A stretch of 64,000 bases of DNA from Clostridium cellulovorans 743B (GCF_000145275.1 NC_014393.1:992001-1056000); one strand, 5' to 3'. Shown: positions 8,604 through 18,553, numbered from the stretch's first letter. Notes: a model not told the origin generated them from the letters alone. Translations and numbers: made by a program.

Positions 8604-9419
8604 TTAATCAAGTATATCAATGTCTTTTAGATGTAACATTTTCATAAATTCAGTATCATCTATAATTGAAATACCCTTTTCATGTGCTTTATCTAACTTG
8701 CTTCCAGAATTTAAGCCAACTACAAGCATGGTCGTCTTTAAGGTAATACTATTAGATATTTCAGCACCATTTTTCATTGCTATTTCTTGCATAGTGTTTC
8801 TTGGATAATCGCTTTGACCTGTAAAGCATACAACTTCACCTTCAAGTATGTTAGTTGAAGATATCCTTAAATCAATGTCTTCTAATGCTCTTGCCTTAAC
8901 TTTAGAGTATGATCTACTCTTTGAACTTGTACCCACAGGTAGCCAAATTTGAGGTTTAACTATCTTTAATATTTTATAGACGTTTTCAATATCTGACATT
9001 GCTGTATGTTTAACTTCATCAGCTACTTCATAATGTTTAACTAAGTTTTGTAATGCATAACTATCAAGCATTTTGTTAGCCATTCTTATAGCTCTCATAG
9101 AGCAGTAAGCAAGGTAATCATCTGTAATCCATTGATAATATACAAGAAACTTTCTATCAAATGGACAGTTATGAGCAACTATTGGATAAGGATACTTTTT
9201 TAAGAATTCCTTAAATTTTGTAATATACTCGGTATCTCCACTAATATTATAAAATCCAAATCCGTAATTTCTTTTCCCTTTGTAATCAGGTATTTCCTTA
9301 CCTAAATACAATTTATCAATTATCTCATAGTTTTCTACGACCAAACAAGCTACTTCATATATTCCAGATGTAACTGAAAAGTCTTGGGTTTCCAAGTCTA
9401 TTAGAATCATCTTATCCAA
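8604..9419 (-). CDS. DEDD 3'-5' exonuclease with BRCT domain
   Basis: This 271-residue protein joins a DnaQ-like exonuclease to a C-terminal BRCT domain. Exo I is IDLET (D8, E10), Exo II is AHNCPFD (D88), and Exo III is HTAMSD (H138, D143), giving the DEDDh set. Residues 190-271 carry the BRCT pattern beginning EGEVVCFTG. It should degrade single-stranded or mismatched 3' ends, with BRCT for protein or DNA-end contacts, as in DNA polymerase III epsilon-like repair nucleases. The gene overlaps its upstream partner (9412-9912) by 8 bases, so they form an operon. Confidence 0.88.
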   Translation of the reverse strand: MDKMILIDLETQDFSVTSGIYEVACLVVENYEIIDKLYLGKEIPDYKGKRNYGFGFYNISGDTEYITKFKEFLKKYPYPIVAHNCPFDRKFLVYYQWITDDYLAYCSMRAIRMANKMLDSYALQNLVKHYEVADEVKHTAMSDIENVYKILKIVKPQIWLPVGTSSKSRSYSKVKARALEDIDLRISSTNILEGEVVCFTGQSDYPRNTMQEIAMKNGAEISNSITLKTTMLVVGLNSGSKLDKAHEKGISIIDDTEFMKMLHLKDIDILD

Positions 9420-9912
9420 GATAAATACTCCATTCAGTTAATTTGTAGGTACCATATGTCTCTTTAAAGTGCCTTTTAACAGCTTCTACATCATAAAAGT
9501 CTAAAGAGTTTTTATCAGTATCTATAAGATTAACTTTATTGTCATATACACTTTTTCTTATTGTAAATGTTAATGTCCTATTTTCCTTTTTACCATCACA
9601 ATTCTTTTTTTTATACTCCATAGTTGCTTTAAAAATAGGAACATATTTATATCTTGCAGTTTCAATACCATCATGCTGTACAATTACTAATGTATCATCA
9701 TTCAATTTATTAAATTCTAGTATCTCATCCGTATTAAATAAACCTTGTCCACCCCAACATTTGCTACCTTGCAAAAAGTCGGCATATCGTTCCTCACAAT
9801 AAAAATGCCAAACATGAATTTTATTGTCCATATAATTAAGCTCTGAACAAGCAAAGTTGCCCAACGATTCTTGTAACATGTTACCCAAATAAATCATCCT
9901 TCCTTTATACAT
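9412..9912 (-). CDS. Hypothetical partner of the exonuclease
   Basis: This frame of up to 166 residues has no motif I recognise. It has several Trp/Tyr and Cys residues and mixed charge, with no membrane segment, so it is probably a cytoplasmic alpha/beta protein. The first ATG (9912) has no good ribosome site. GGAAGG sits just before a second ATG, and a TTG eight bases further is also possible, so the true N-terminus may be 5-11 residues shorter. It overlaps the exonuclease gene and is probably transcribed first. Confidence 0.65.
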   Translation of the reverse strand: MYKGRMIYLGNMLQESLGNFACSELNYMDNKIHVWHFYCEERYADFLQGSKCWGGQGLFNTDEILEFNKLNDDTLVIVQHDGIETARYKYVPIFKATMEYKKKNCDGKKENRTLTFTIRKSVYDNKVNLIDTDKNSLDFYDVEAVKRHFKETYGTYKLTEWSIYLG

Positions 9913-10273
9913 ATATTACATAAAGTTACATATTATAATTTTACACTTATTTACGTATATTATCAATTAATTCATATAAACCTCTTTTTACTACAAATTC
10001 AAACTATAAGGAAGCAATAATTATTTTAAGGAATATGTTTAGAATTTATAGTTATTTAATAACTTTATAATTGCGATTTTGTAGGTTAAGATAAGTATTT
10101 AAATGTATCAAGACCTATAGGAAGTCTTGATATTGACATATATTTTATGATAATTGGGAATCTCAGAGAAGCACTTGTAATTTTATGGCTAATATATGAT
10201 AAAGAATGTATTAAAATATGATTAAGTGGAAATTAATTTTACTAATAGTAATAAATTTAGAGGAGATAAACTT
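9913..10273. promoter_or_regulatory. Divergent intergenic region with a 9-pair dyad
   Basis: This stretch separates the minus-strand exonuclease operon from the plus-strand gene at 10274. It holds a perfect inverted repeat, TATCAAGAC at 10106-10114 and GTCTTGATA at 10124-10132, and a TTGACA hexamer overlapping its downstream edge (about 10133). I do not see a matching -10 at ideal spacing. The dyad could be an operator or leader hairpin. Confidence 0.4.
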
Positions 10274-10975
10274 ATGGAATATATTTTAAATGACACTGAT
10301 ATTTTCGATACAGGAATTGATAAAAAGTTTCGGTTAGTTATAGAAAATAATATTGGTAGTTTTACTAAAGATAAGGCGTATGTATTTAAGGTGAGTTTTC
10401 ATGTGAATTTATTAAATGATGTTAGATTTGAGAAGTTTGATATTCTACCTAGAGTAACGAATAAGGAAAAAATAGAGGATAAGATTGGTGATGTAATGAG
10501 CCATCAACTTAATGTACTAGAAAAGATTCTTGCTGAAAATAATATAGAGTCTTATTCAACTACAATCCAAGGGGAGAATTTACAAAAAGAAAATATGATA
10601 AAAATCGAGCTTTATGAGGATAATTCGGAGGTTAATTTTGATAAAAGAGGAAGGCGAATTAATAGAATCAAGGTTAGTTCTATAATACCAAATTTATCGG
10701 GGTTTAAGCAAAATGTATCAAGGTTAGCTTCAGAGAGAATAAGTCAGATATTTTATGATTTTATGAATATCGTTAAAGACAGAAAGCTAATGTCCAAGAT
10801 ATTAGGGGTAGAAGAAACTTATGATGATGATATATTGATAAGAGCTTTTTATGAGCAATATAGAGAGTTGTGGCTTACTACAAAACAGAGGGAAAATGAA
10901 TTATTAGATTTACTTAAAGAAAGAAGTAGAGTTGCTTTAGAAGAGTATTTTGAAGAGCAAAGCGAAGGTAATTAA
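10274..10975 (+). CDS. Hypothetical protein, first gene of an HTH pair
   Basis: I chose the ATG at 10274 because AGAGGAGATAAACTT precedes it; a start 48 bases upstream lacks a ribosome site. The 233-residue product is soluble and charged, with a predicted beta-rich first half and helical second half (many R/E/L). No family recognised. It is 30 bases upstream of the HTH protein gene and likely shares its transcript. Confidence 0.7.
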   Translation: MEYILNDTDIFDTGIDKKFRLVIENNIGSFTKDKAYVFKVSFHVNLLNDVRFEKFDILPRVTNKEKIEDKIGDVMSHQLNVLEKILAENNIESYSTTIQGENLQKENMIKIELYEDNSEVNFDKRGRRINRIKVSSIIPNLSGFKQNVSRLASERISQIFYDFMNIVKDRKLMSKILGVEETYDDDILIRAFYEQYRELWLTTKQRENELLDLLKERSRVALEEYFEEQSEGN

Positions 10976-11004
10976 AGGCGTGATGTGGTGAGGTGATCTA
11001 TGTA

Positions 11005-12243
11005 ATGAATTTTAACTATATTTCGGGAGATGAAAGAGAAACTTTATATAATGAGGTTTGGACAGAGCCAATGGTGACTGTGGCAACAAGGTATGGTATA
11101 TCAGATAGCGTTTTAAGAAGGAACTGTAGAAGATTGGGGATACCATTACCAACTAGTGGATATTGGGCCAAATTGAAGGCTGGTAAGAGTGTTACCAAAA
11201 CTCCATTGCCTCAAGTATATGGAATATATAAAAAATATGTTCATAACTATGTAATTAAGTTTAAGACTGCTATGGAGAATTTTAGTGATAATGAATTGAC
11301 TTCTGATGAAGAGTTGAATTTGTTTAGTGAAGAAACAGTTAGTTTTATTAAAGATAAATGTTCGGAAATTAAGGTTGATGCTAAACTAAAAAATCCACAT
11401 AATCTTATTCTTGAGCATAAAGAAGGAACTTTGCTTAGAAAAAAAAGAGAGAAAGAATTTAAGCAGAAGAGTTTGAATTCAAAATACTATTATGATGAAG
11501 ATATTAAGAATAAGTATGTTGGAGGAAACTCGATTCTTCCTATACAAGTCTCGGATTCCAATATTAATAGAGCATATAGAATAATAAATGCACTGATAAA
11601 TATTTTAGACAAAATGGAAGGCAGTATTCAGCTCATTAAGGGATATGAAAAAGATGTTGCTATGTTTGTTATTATGAGGACTATCTTTTATTTTGAGGTT
11701 AAAGAGGAAAAGAAAAAGACAAAAATAAATGAGCAAACACATGAAACTAAAAATATTCTAGTACTTTCATTTAGAGCAGAGGAGTGGTTATACAATCATT
11801 TCATAGAGGATTATCAATACAAAGATATTGATAATGAGCCGTTGGAGTTGCAATTAAGTAGTGTCATATATCATATGTTTGTTATTGCTAATAGATCAAG
11901 TGCGATTGAAGAATTAAATAATAGAAGATGCAAAAGAGAAGAGGAAGAGAAAGAAAGACAACGACGTTTAGAACAAATGAGAAATGGAGAATTGAAGGAC
12001 ATAGAACTACTTGAACAAGCGGCTTTAGATTGGAATAAGGCTGAGAAGATTAGACGATTTATTAATTGTATGGAAAAATCACTAGATAAAGTGAATGACG
12101 AAATAGAGAAAGCAAAAATAGAAAAGTGGATAGACTGGTCAAGAAATAAAGCCGATTGGATAGATCCACTAATTGCTAAAAAGGATGATCTGCTTGGTCA
12201 AAATAAACATATTTTCGATAGGATTAATGACGGGGATATATAA
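11005..12243 (+). CDS. HTH-domain protein of unknown function
   Basis: The ATG at 11005 fits the GAGGTGATC ribosome site better than the in-frame GTG at 10993. The 412-residue product opens with a compact helix-turn-helix region (about residues 8-60) including TVATRYGISDSVLRRNCRR, then GIPLPTSGYWAK. The rest is helical and highly charged with a predicted coiled coil near residues 300-400. DNA binding through the N-terminal HTH is inferred. Proteins of this plan occur on plasmids and islands as uncharacterised regulators. Confidence 0.7.
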   Translation: MNFNYISGDERETLYNEVWTEPMVTVATRYGISDSVLRRNCRRLGIPLPTSGYWAKLKAGKSVTKTPLPQVYGIYKKYVHNYVIKFKTAMENFSDNELTSDEELNLFSEETVSFIKDKCSEIKVDAKLKNPHNLILEHKEGTLLRKKREKEFKQKSLNSKYYYDEDIKNKYVGGNSILPIQVSDSNINRAYRIINALINILDKMEGSIQLIKGYEKDVAMFVIMRTIFYFEVKEEKKKTKINEQTHETKNILVLSFRAEEWLYNHFIEDYQYKDIDNEPLELQLSSVIYHMFVIANRSSAIEELNNRRCKREEEEKERQRRLEQMRNGELKDIELLEQAALDWNKAEKIRRFINCMEKSLDKVNDEIEKAKIEKWIDWSRNKADWIDPLIAKKDDLLGQNKHIFDRINDGDI

Positions 12244-12452
12244 TAAGGCTATTGTATAAATTACATTTCAAGCCAGCTAAGTAAAATGCAATATTTTAGC
12301 GGGCACTATATATAGGTCTTAGAAAGAGTACATTTCTCTATTCAAGTGTGGCAAAAGTTAGTACACCAGATATAGAACTAAATCTAGTATATAATATAAT
12401 TCTTATGCTAAAACCATCAAATAATCATGGTTTTATTTTCTCGTAATGAATA
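12244..12452. other. Intergenic stretch with terminator
   Basis: No gene is visible. A hairpin AAAACCAT (12410-12417) / ATGGTTTT (12427-12434) followed by ATTTTCT makes a plausible terminator for the preceding pair. A weaker GCTAA...TTAGC dyad lies near 12280-12300. Confidence 0.5.
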
Positions 12453-12481
12453 TTGAGAACGTACATTTTTTGTTATATAAT
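12453..12481 (+). promoter_or_regulatory. Sigma-A promoter of the TerB-BrxD-BrxHI operon
   Basis: TTGAGA at 12453-12458 and a perfect TATAAT at 12476-12481 are separated by exactly 17 bases. The first downstream coding start is 12520. Confidence 0.75.
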
Positions 12482-12519
12482 GAGAAAAGTAGAAGAAATT
12501 TATAAATAGGAGTACAAAC

Positions 12520-12696
12520 ATGACCATAGGCTACCAAAAGCTTTTTGTAGGAGTTAGTTTTTCAAAACTTGCCAAGTTGAGAAAGAATAAGAATGTTAAC
12601 ACAGATATTTTGGTGAAAAAATGTACTGCTTTGAAAGGTGTATATCCTATATTATGGGAATTGAAATGGTGTCAGAAGAAAAACGGGGGAAAGTAA
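12520..12696 (+). pseudogene. Truncated Cro/CI-type (XRE) regulator
   Basis: ATG at 12520 follows AGGAG. The 58-residue product contains the second half of a Cro/CI helix-turn-helix: VSFSKLAKL followed by NVNTDILVKKCTALK, matching the usual recognition helix and the 'V-NTDVL-KIC-AL' signature of HTH_26-type regulators. The first helices are missing, and the tail after ALK is out of register (GVYPILWELK instead of a CDISDIMEL-like end), suggesting a deletion plus frameshift. Its stop directly abuts the TerB gene ATG, so translation may still couple the two. Confidence 0.6.
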
Positions 12697-14748
12697 ATGA
12701 AGAATCATGGAAAAAGGTTGCCAGGAAAAGGATGGAGAGTTTTATCGTTTATACCGGCATTTAATTGGATTTCATTACTGTATATTGGAATTATCAATTT
12801 TAATCAGATGCATATTATTTGTGCTGTTATATATGGAGTTATTACGTATGCGTGTACATCGTTATCAGCATTGATGTGGATTATAGGAATTGTGCATTAT
12901 GCCATTGCTTATGGTGGTATAAAAAAACAACTAAATAGTAACATAAATACGTTTGATGGGATGAACGGAGATATGATGGTCCATTCGCAATCTATAAATT
13001 GCAAACCTGTAGGAGTAAATACATATGATGGTCTAGATATTAAGCAGGATGAAGTTAAGAAAGAAGAATTTTCTGATGTAGAAATCTTTGGAGAACAAGA
13101 ATCAAGGCAGGCTATCCCAGCAAGACCTTCTTATGAACAAGAAGGTTTTAGAATATCTTTCTCTGTGGATAAGCAAAGAGAAAAATTTTTTCGAGATATG
13201 AAAAAATATAGCTCTAAAGAAGGAAAAAAAGTGTTATTTGTTCCTTTTATGACGTATTGGCCAACCTATGACAGCATGGATGGGCAGCAGCAAGCGTGGT
13301 ATTTCTACTGGAGGTCTCAAGTAAGAGAAGAAAATTATATTGATACAGGTTTATCCTATATTTTTGTATATATTTATGAACTCCTTAGTGGAATTGGCTG
13401 GACAGCACCGCAGGAGGGACTGGTGAAATTAAGTTCTATATGGACGAGATATCGTGAGAGATTCTCCAAATTAGACCGTTACATGCCTGATTGGATTTTT
13501 GATTTCACACAGTTACATAAATTAGAGTATATGTCGCCAGTGGAAAAAGACTATATTCATTTAATGCCATCTGTAGTGACCGATATTTTGATTGATAGGC
13601 ATTCGGAAGAAGTTCCGTTAAAATTATCTTTTTCATTAATTGAAACATTGACAGATTATGCGATAGTAAATAGTAAGTTTTACAAAGATGGAAATCAAGA
13701 ACTTATTAAAGAAGCAATTCCGAGAGTGATAGCGTTAGTTGACGTAGTATTGCGAAAGAAGAAACAAAAAGGTATTTTGGCGATTTATGGGCCATCTAGA
13801 ACTAAAAAACAAGCAAGGTATATTTTTAGTAGTGCAGTTTGTCCACAGGCAAACGAGGAGTTTGTAATTGTTGTAAAAGGATATTCAACAAATTCAAAAT
13901 TAAGAGCGTACATCAATGAACTTGTTCGATATGGAGAAAATGTCCTTCGAGGATTGAGAGGATATAGAGGACGATTGCGTGGAATCACATTGGACGAAGA
14001 AATTGCTAAACTAATAGAAGCGTTTTTAAAAAAGGAATATGGCGAACATCCAGAGGCGAAACTAGAGGAACTGTCCAAAAAAGAAATAGTATTGGATTTT
14101 CAGAGTATTGACCATTTGAGAGCACAATCCGATGCAGTGCGAATTGCTTTAGAGGTGGAAGATAGTGTAGTGACGGAGGAAAAACCATTATTGACTGATG
14201 TTGCGGAAGTTACAGAGATTTATCTTGCACTGTCACCTACTGCGAGAGAAATATTGAATAGATTAGAGAAATCGGGATGGGAATCTAAGAAACTACCAGA
14301 AGATGAAAAAGCTATTCAGGAAATTAATCGTCTTGCTGAACGCTATTTAGGTTGCATGCTTATTGCAAGTGAAAATGAGAATATTATAGTTGAAGATGAT
14401 TACCGTGATGAACTTGAGTATATTTACGGAAATCCACCGCAGATTTTGGAACAGGGAAATGGCAAAGAATTATTTAATGTGAATGAATTGCCTGTTGAAT
14501 TAAAGGAATTTGTTGAAGCACTTATGCCAGATCAGAAAGATGTTTTGCATGTTTTGTTAACAAGTAAGAATCCACAAAGTGATTTAGAGCGGATTTCCGA
14601 AAAAGTCATGATGATGCCTGAAATTTTAGTGGATGACATTAATGCTTTAGCGATGCAATTATTGGGAGATATTATTATTGATACTATGGAAGTGGAACCT
14701 GTTATAATACAGGAATACTTAATTCCACTAAAAAAATCTATAATTTAG
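12697..14748 (+). CDS. TerB_N/TerB_C domain protein
   Basis: This 683-residue protein has two membrane segments near the N-terminus (about residues 20-36 and 45-75), a linker, then a TerB_N domain around 150-300 (WYFYWRSQVREENYIDT, SYIFVYIYELL) and a TerB_C-like C-terminus (about 490-680). TerB domains occur in stress and phage-defence operons and are thought to act in membrane-associated complexes. GGGGG precedes its ATG. It is followed 12 bases later by a BrxD-like ATPase and then a BrxHI-like helicase; the trio is an operon. Codon use is less AT-biased (GCG, CGT, GGA) than its neighbours, pointing to transfer. Confidence 0.8.
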   Translation: MKNHGKRLPGKGWRVLSFIPAFNWISLLYIGIINFNQMHIICAVIYGVITYACTSLSALMWIIGIVHYAIAYGGIKKQLNSNINTFDGMNGDMMVHSQSINCKPVGVNTYDGLDIKQDEVKKEEFSDVEIFGEQESRQAIPARPSYEQEGFRISFSVDKQREKFFRDMKKYSSKEGKKVLFVPFMTYWPTYDSMDGQQQAWYFYWRSQVREENYIDTGLSYIFVYIYELLSGIGWTAPQEGLVKLSSIWTRYRERFSKLDRYMPDWIFDFTQLHKLEYMSPVEKDYIHLMPSVVTDILIDRHSEEVPLKLSFSLIETLTDYAIVNSKFYKDGNQELIKEAIPRVIALVDVVLRKKKQKGILAIYGPSRTKKQARYIFSSAVCPQANEEFVIVVKGYSTNSKLRAYINELVRYGENVLRGLRGYRGRLRGITLDEEIAKLIEAFLKKEYGEHPEAKLEELSKKEIVLDFQSIDHLRAQSDAVRIALEVEDSVVTEEKPLLTDVAEVTEIYLALSPTAREILNRLEKSGWESKKLPEDEKAIQEINRLAERYLGCMLIASENENIIVEDDYRDELEYIYGNPPQILEQGNGKELFNVNELPVELKEFVEALMPDQKDVLHVLLTSKNPQSDLERISEKVMMMPEILVDDINALAMQLLGDIIIDTMEVEPVIIQEYLIPLKKSII

Positions 14749-14760
14749 GAGAGAAAGAAA

Positions 14761-16098
14761 ATGGCAATGAAGAAGATTAATCGCCGTGAATCGGCTGCGT
14801 TACTAAACTCTTTGACAGCAGGAGTTGTGCCGAGAATTGGTCTGCGGCACATTGCAGTAGGAAGACAAAACGAAGTAAATGCTTTTTTACATGATTTTGA
14901 CACGATTGAAGATGGAGGAGCTTCTTTTCGATTGGCAGCAGGACAGTATGGAAGCGGAAAAAGTTTTTTGTTGCAAATGATTCGGAATAATGCAATGGAA
15001 AGAAACTTTGTTGTAGCTGATGCAGATTTATCACCGGAACGTAGGCTAACGGGGACAAAAGGACAGGGCCTATCTACATACAGAGAATTGATGCAGCATT
15101 TATCTACACTTATCAGACCAGAAGGCGGAGCAATTGAATCTATTCTTCAAAAATGGATTAGTTCATTACAGGCTATTGTAACGAAGGAAAATGGATTTCG
15201 TCCTGGTGCACCTGAAATTGTAGAGGCGGTCAGTGAGAAAATTGGTGAAGTAATGGTAGAACTTTCGGAGATGGCCTATGGATTTGCTTTTGCATCAGTA
15301 ATTGATTCTTACTGGAGAGGAATGAAAACAGGTGATGAGAATTTAAAGCAAGCCTCTTTGAGGTGGCTGAGGGGTGAATTTTCTACAAAGACTGAAGCAA
15401 GGCAGAATCTTTCAGTAGATTGCATTATTGATGATCAAAGTTGGTATGAATTTTTGAAATTATTTGCAGTATTTGTTTCAAAGACAGGATATAAGGGATT
15501 ACTTATCTTTTTAGATGAAGGAGTAAATCTTTATAAGATAACGCATAAACAAGCAAGGGATAGTAATTATGAAAAAATTCTTACGATTTTTAACGATACG
15601 ATGCAAGGAAAAGCTCAATTTATAGGTGTATTTTTAAGTGGTACTCCGCAATTTATTTATGATGAACGCAGAGGACTCTTTAACTATGAGGCTCTTCGTT
15701 CAAGATTGGCAGATAACCGTTTTGGTGTTCAAGGGTATGTGGACTATACCAGCCCAGTGATAAAGTTAAATCAGTTATCAGCTGAGGAAATTTATCTATT
15801 ATTGGAGAGACTTTGTGAAGTACATAGTTCGCATTACGGATACGAGTGTATTTTAGGAGCGCAAGAATTAACTGCGTTTATTAATACAGTTAATTCACGG
15901 TTGGGAGCAGATCAATTGCTTACACCTCGTGAAATTACAAGAGATTTTTTAGGGCTTCTGAATATTTTACAGCAGAACCCCGAAATAAAGTTTAATGAAC
16001 TAATTACAGAAGAAGGCTTTTCTGTAAAAAGTGCAGAAACTGATCCGGAAAAGGTACCAGAAAAGGAAGAAGATATTTTTGCGGAGTTTGATATATGA
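14761..16098 (+). CDS. brxD: BrxD-like P-loop ATPase (DUF2791 type)
   Basis: This 445-residue protein has Walker A GQYGSGKS at about residues 62-69 and Walker B LLIFLDEG at about 247-254. It also has the N-terminal INRRESAALLNSLTAGVVPRIGL-type segment typical of BREX type 2 BrxD ATP-binding proteins. The ATPase likely loads or powers the helicase encoded just downstream, whose ATG overlaps this stop. No PglZ, PglX methylase or BrxC is present in the window, so this is not a complete BREX system. The symbol denotes family resemblance only. Confidence 0.75.
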   Translation: MAMKKINRRESAALLNSLTAGVVPRIGLRHIAVGRQNEVNAFLHDFDTIEDGGASFRLAAGQYGSGKSFLLQMIRNNAMERNFVVADADLSPERRLTGTKGQGLSTYRELMQHLSTLIRPEGGAIESILQKWISSLQAIVTKENGFRPGAPEIVEAVSEKIGEVMVELSEMAYGFAFASVIDSYWRGMKTGDENLKQASLRWLRGEFSTKTEARQNLSVDCIIDDQSWYEFLKLFAVFVSKTGYKGLLIFLDEGVNLYKITHKQARDSNYEKILTIFNDTMQGKAQFIGVFLSGTPQFIYDERRGLFNYEALRSRLADNRFGVQGYVDYTSPVIKLNQLSAEEIYLLLERLCEVHSSHYGYECILGAQELTAFINTVNSRLGADQLLTPREITRDFLGLLNILQQNPEIKFNELITEEGFSVKSAETDPEKVPEKEEDIFAEFDI

Positions 16099-18263
16099 GT
16101 CAGAATGCTTTTGAACGTTATGCACCCTTTATTCAAGAATATATTTATCAAAAAAATTGGACAGATTTGAGAGAAGTTCAAGTTGAAGCTTGTAATGAAA
16201 TATTAGACACAGACGATCATGTAATTATTGCATCGGGGACAGCATCAGGAAAAACAGAAGCAGCTTTTTTTCCAATATTAACGACATTGTATAACCAGCC
16301 GTCAAATTCAGTTGGCGTGATGTATATTGGACCTTTGAAAGCGTTGATTAATGACCAGTTTGAAAGGCTTAGCGAGTTGTTAGAAGAAAGTTATATTCCT
16401 GTGTGGCCATGGCATGGAGATATATCACAGTCAATTAAAAAGCGGGCATTGAAAGAGGCCAAGGGAATTCTTCAAATTACTCCAGAATCACTGGAAGCAC
16501 TACTGATGAGACATCCTGGGGATGCGAAACGTCTTTTTTCGGATTTGCGTTTTGTTGTGATTGATGAGATACATGCCTTTATGGGAACCGATAGAGGGCT
16601 GCAGGTGCTTTGTCTTTTATCGAGATTGGAAAAAATTACAGATTGCTATCCAAGAAGAATTGGCCTTTCTGCTACGTTGAATGACTACGAGCCTGCGCAG
16701 CATTTTTTGGCATCAGGTACAAGGCGTGGTGTGAAGGTAGTAGGGATAAAGCGACATGCCAGAACGATTTCTTTATGTGTAGAAAGTTTTCAATTACCTA
16801 AAGAACCGTTGAAGGCAGAAAATATTGTAAAAGAATATAATGAATTTTTATATCAAAACTCACATAAAAAGAAGTGCCTGATTTTTACAAACAGCAGAGG
16901 TGGTGCGGAAAAAGTTATAACAGACTTGAAAAATATTGCGTATGCTAGACAGGAAACAGATGTCTTTTTTGTTCATCATGGAAGTATCTCAGCGGCTTTA
17001 CGCCGCGAAGCTGAAACTGCATTGCGGGATGCGGAGGGCGCAACAGTTACAGCTGCAACGCTTACGTTAGAACTGGGGATTGATATAGGGGATTTAGATT
17101 CTACAATACAGATAGGAGCACCGTATTCTTGTTCGAGTTTTGTACAACGGCTCGGACGTTCGGGCAGACGTACAGGCAAGTCACAAATGTTGTTCGTTAA
17201 TATTTTTGAAGAATCAGACAAGAATCTGTTTGAAAGGCTTCCGTGGGAGTTGTTGCGTGCTATAGCAATTATTCAATTATATTTGGAAGAACGATGGGTG
17301 GAACCATTTTATATGAAGGAGAAGCCTTTTAGTTTAGTAGCGCATCAGACACTTAGTGTACTGATGTCATATGGGGAATTATCTCCTCCTGAATTAGCGC
17401 GAAACGTGCTACTTCTTCCTGCCTTTCGTAACTCTATTTCACAAGATGAATACCGTGAAATTTTGCAGTATATGCTGGAGAATGATTACTTGCAGAAAGT
17501 AGAAAATGGTGGAATTATTGTAGGCATAAAAGGAGAAAGGATTGTAAATCATTATTCGTTTTATGCTGTTTTTCAAGATGAACAAGTATTCCATGTGCAT
17601 AGTCAGGAAGGCGAAATTGGTACCTTGGACAATTGTCCTGCTATTGGAGAGGCGTTTGTGTTAGCTGGAAACATGTGGAGAGTATTAGAGTTAGATGAGA
17701 ATAGAAAAATTATATATGTTCGTTCAATAAAAAACAGTAGAATTCCCATATGGAATGGTTCTGGGGGGCATATACATACAAAAGTGGTACATAGAATTCG
17801 GAGAATTTTAACGGAGAATGTCAGGTATTCATATCTCAGTCCAAACGCATCGGAAGTACTTGAAGAAGCAAGAAAAACGGCAAAAAATTCTGGAATGCTT
17901 GAGAATAATGTTATTCCTTATTCGGCAAATTCATTTTATTTATGCCCTTGGGTAGGAAGCAAGGAGATGAAGACAATAAAAAGACTTTTATCTTATGGAC
18001 TCAAAGACTTTCTGCAAATATATTCTGTTTCAGGCGGAAGCCATTATCTACAGATTACAAGTGGGTTATCTGTTGTAGAAGTAGTAAATAAGTTGCATGA
18101 ATTGTCGGTAGATTGTGATAATGATAATATGGTATTGACTGAAAAGCAGGCACCTAAGATTGATAAATATGATGGAATGGTTCCGGATAATCTTTTACGC
18201 AAGGCTTTTCTTCATAATGAATTGAATGTGGAAAGTGCCGTTAAAATTTTAAGAGAATTGTAG
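16095..18263 (+). CDS. brxHI: BrxHI-like (Lhr-type) DEAD/DEAH helicase
   Basis: This 722-residue SF2 helicase has motif I ASGTASGKT (about residues 46-54), motif II DEIH (about 156), motif III SATL, and motif VI QRLGRSGR (about 348-355). The layout matches Lhr-like BrxHI helicases. Its ATG overlaps the stop of the BrxD-like gene, as brxD and brxHI pair in type 2 BREX loci. The C-terminal third is unassigned. Nucleic-acid unwinding in a defence setting is the likely role. It ends the transfer-like segment; composition drops to AT-rich soon after. Confidence 0.8.
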   Translation: MSQNAFERYAPFIQEYIYQKNWTDLREVQVEACNEILDTDDHVIIASGTASGKTEAAFFPILTTLYNQPSNSVGVMYIGPLKALINDQFERLSELLEESYIPVWPWHGDISQSIKKRALKEAKGILQITPESLEALLMRHPGDAKRLFSDLRFVVIDEIHAFMGTDRGLQVLCLLSRLEKITDCYPRRIGLSATLNDYEPAQHFLASGTRRGVKVVGIKRHARTISLCVESFQLPKEPLKAENIVKEYNEFLYQNSHKKKCLIFTNSRGGAEKVITDLKNIAYARQETDVFFVHHGSISAALRREAETALRDAEGATVTAATLTLELGIDIGDLDSTIQIGAPYSCSSFVQRLGRSGRRTGKSQMLFVNIFEESDKNLFERLPWELLRAIAIIQLYLEERWVEPFYMKEKPFSLVAHQTLSVLMSYGELSPPELARNVLLLPAFRNSISQDEYREILQYMLENDYLQKVENGGIIVGIKGERIVNHYSFYAVFQDEQVFHVHSQEGEIGTLDNCPAIGEAFVLAGNMWRVLELDENRKIIYVRSIKNSRIPIWNGSGGHIHTKVVHRIRRILTENVRYSYLSPNASEVLEEARKTAKNSGMLENNVIPYSANSFYLCPWVGSKEMKTIKRLLSYGLKDFLQIYSVSGGSHYLQITSGLSVVEVVNKLHELSVDCDNDNMVLTEKQAPKIDKYDGMVPDNLLRKAFLHNELNVESAVKILREL

Positions 18264-18438
18264 AGTGCTTATAGAATCCTAGAGCTATAGCGGTTAGATA
18301 CTAAAGAAATGGAAGTAGTTACAACATCTAAGATAAGTAAATGTAATAAAAGAATGGGTAGCTAATAATTTTGATAAAGCAGAATATAGTGATGAATTAG
18401 ACAAATTAAATCATGTTCTTCAATCATATGAATGATGT

Positions 18439-18466
18439 AAAAGCAGGTCAATCGACCTGCTTTTCT
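18439..18466 (+). terminator. Strong terminator
   Basis: AGCAGGTC (18442-18449) pairs perfectly with GACCTGCT (18454-18461) around an AATC loop, with A residues before and T residues after. It ends the TerB operon and separates it from the next gene. Confidence 0.85.
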
Positions 18467-18553
18467 AAAATTTACAAAAATAATATTATAGTATCTACAT
18501 TCGATATGTATGCGCTATAAGTATATAGGATAGGCAGAAGGTGGAATAAGATT

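Noticed and set aside
12697..18263. Complete BREX or DISARM system
   Set aside because: No methyltransferase, PglZ, BrxC/PglY or phospholipase-D gene adjoins the ATPase and helicase.
18264..18436. Short frame ending in DELDKLNHVLQSYE near 18436
   Set aside because: No start codon or ribosome site, and preceded by in-frame stops; probably gene debris.
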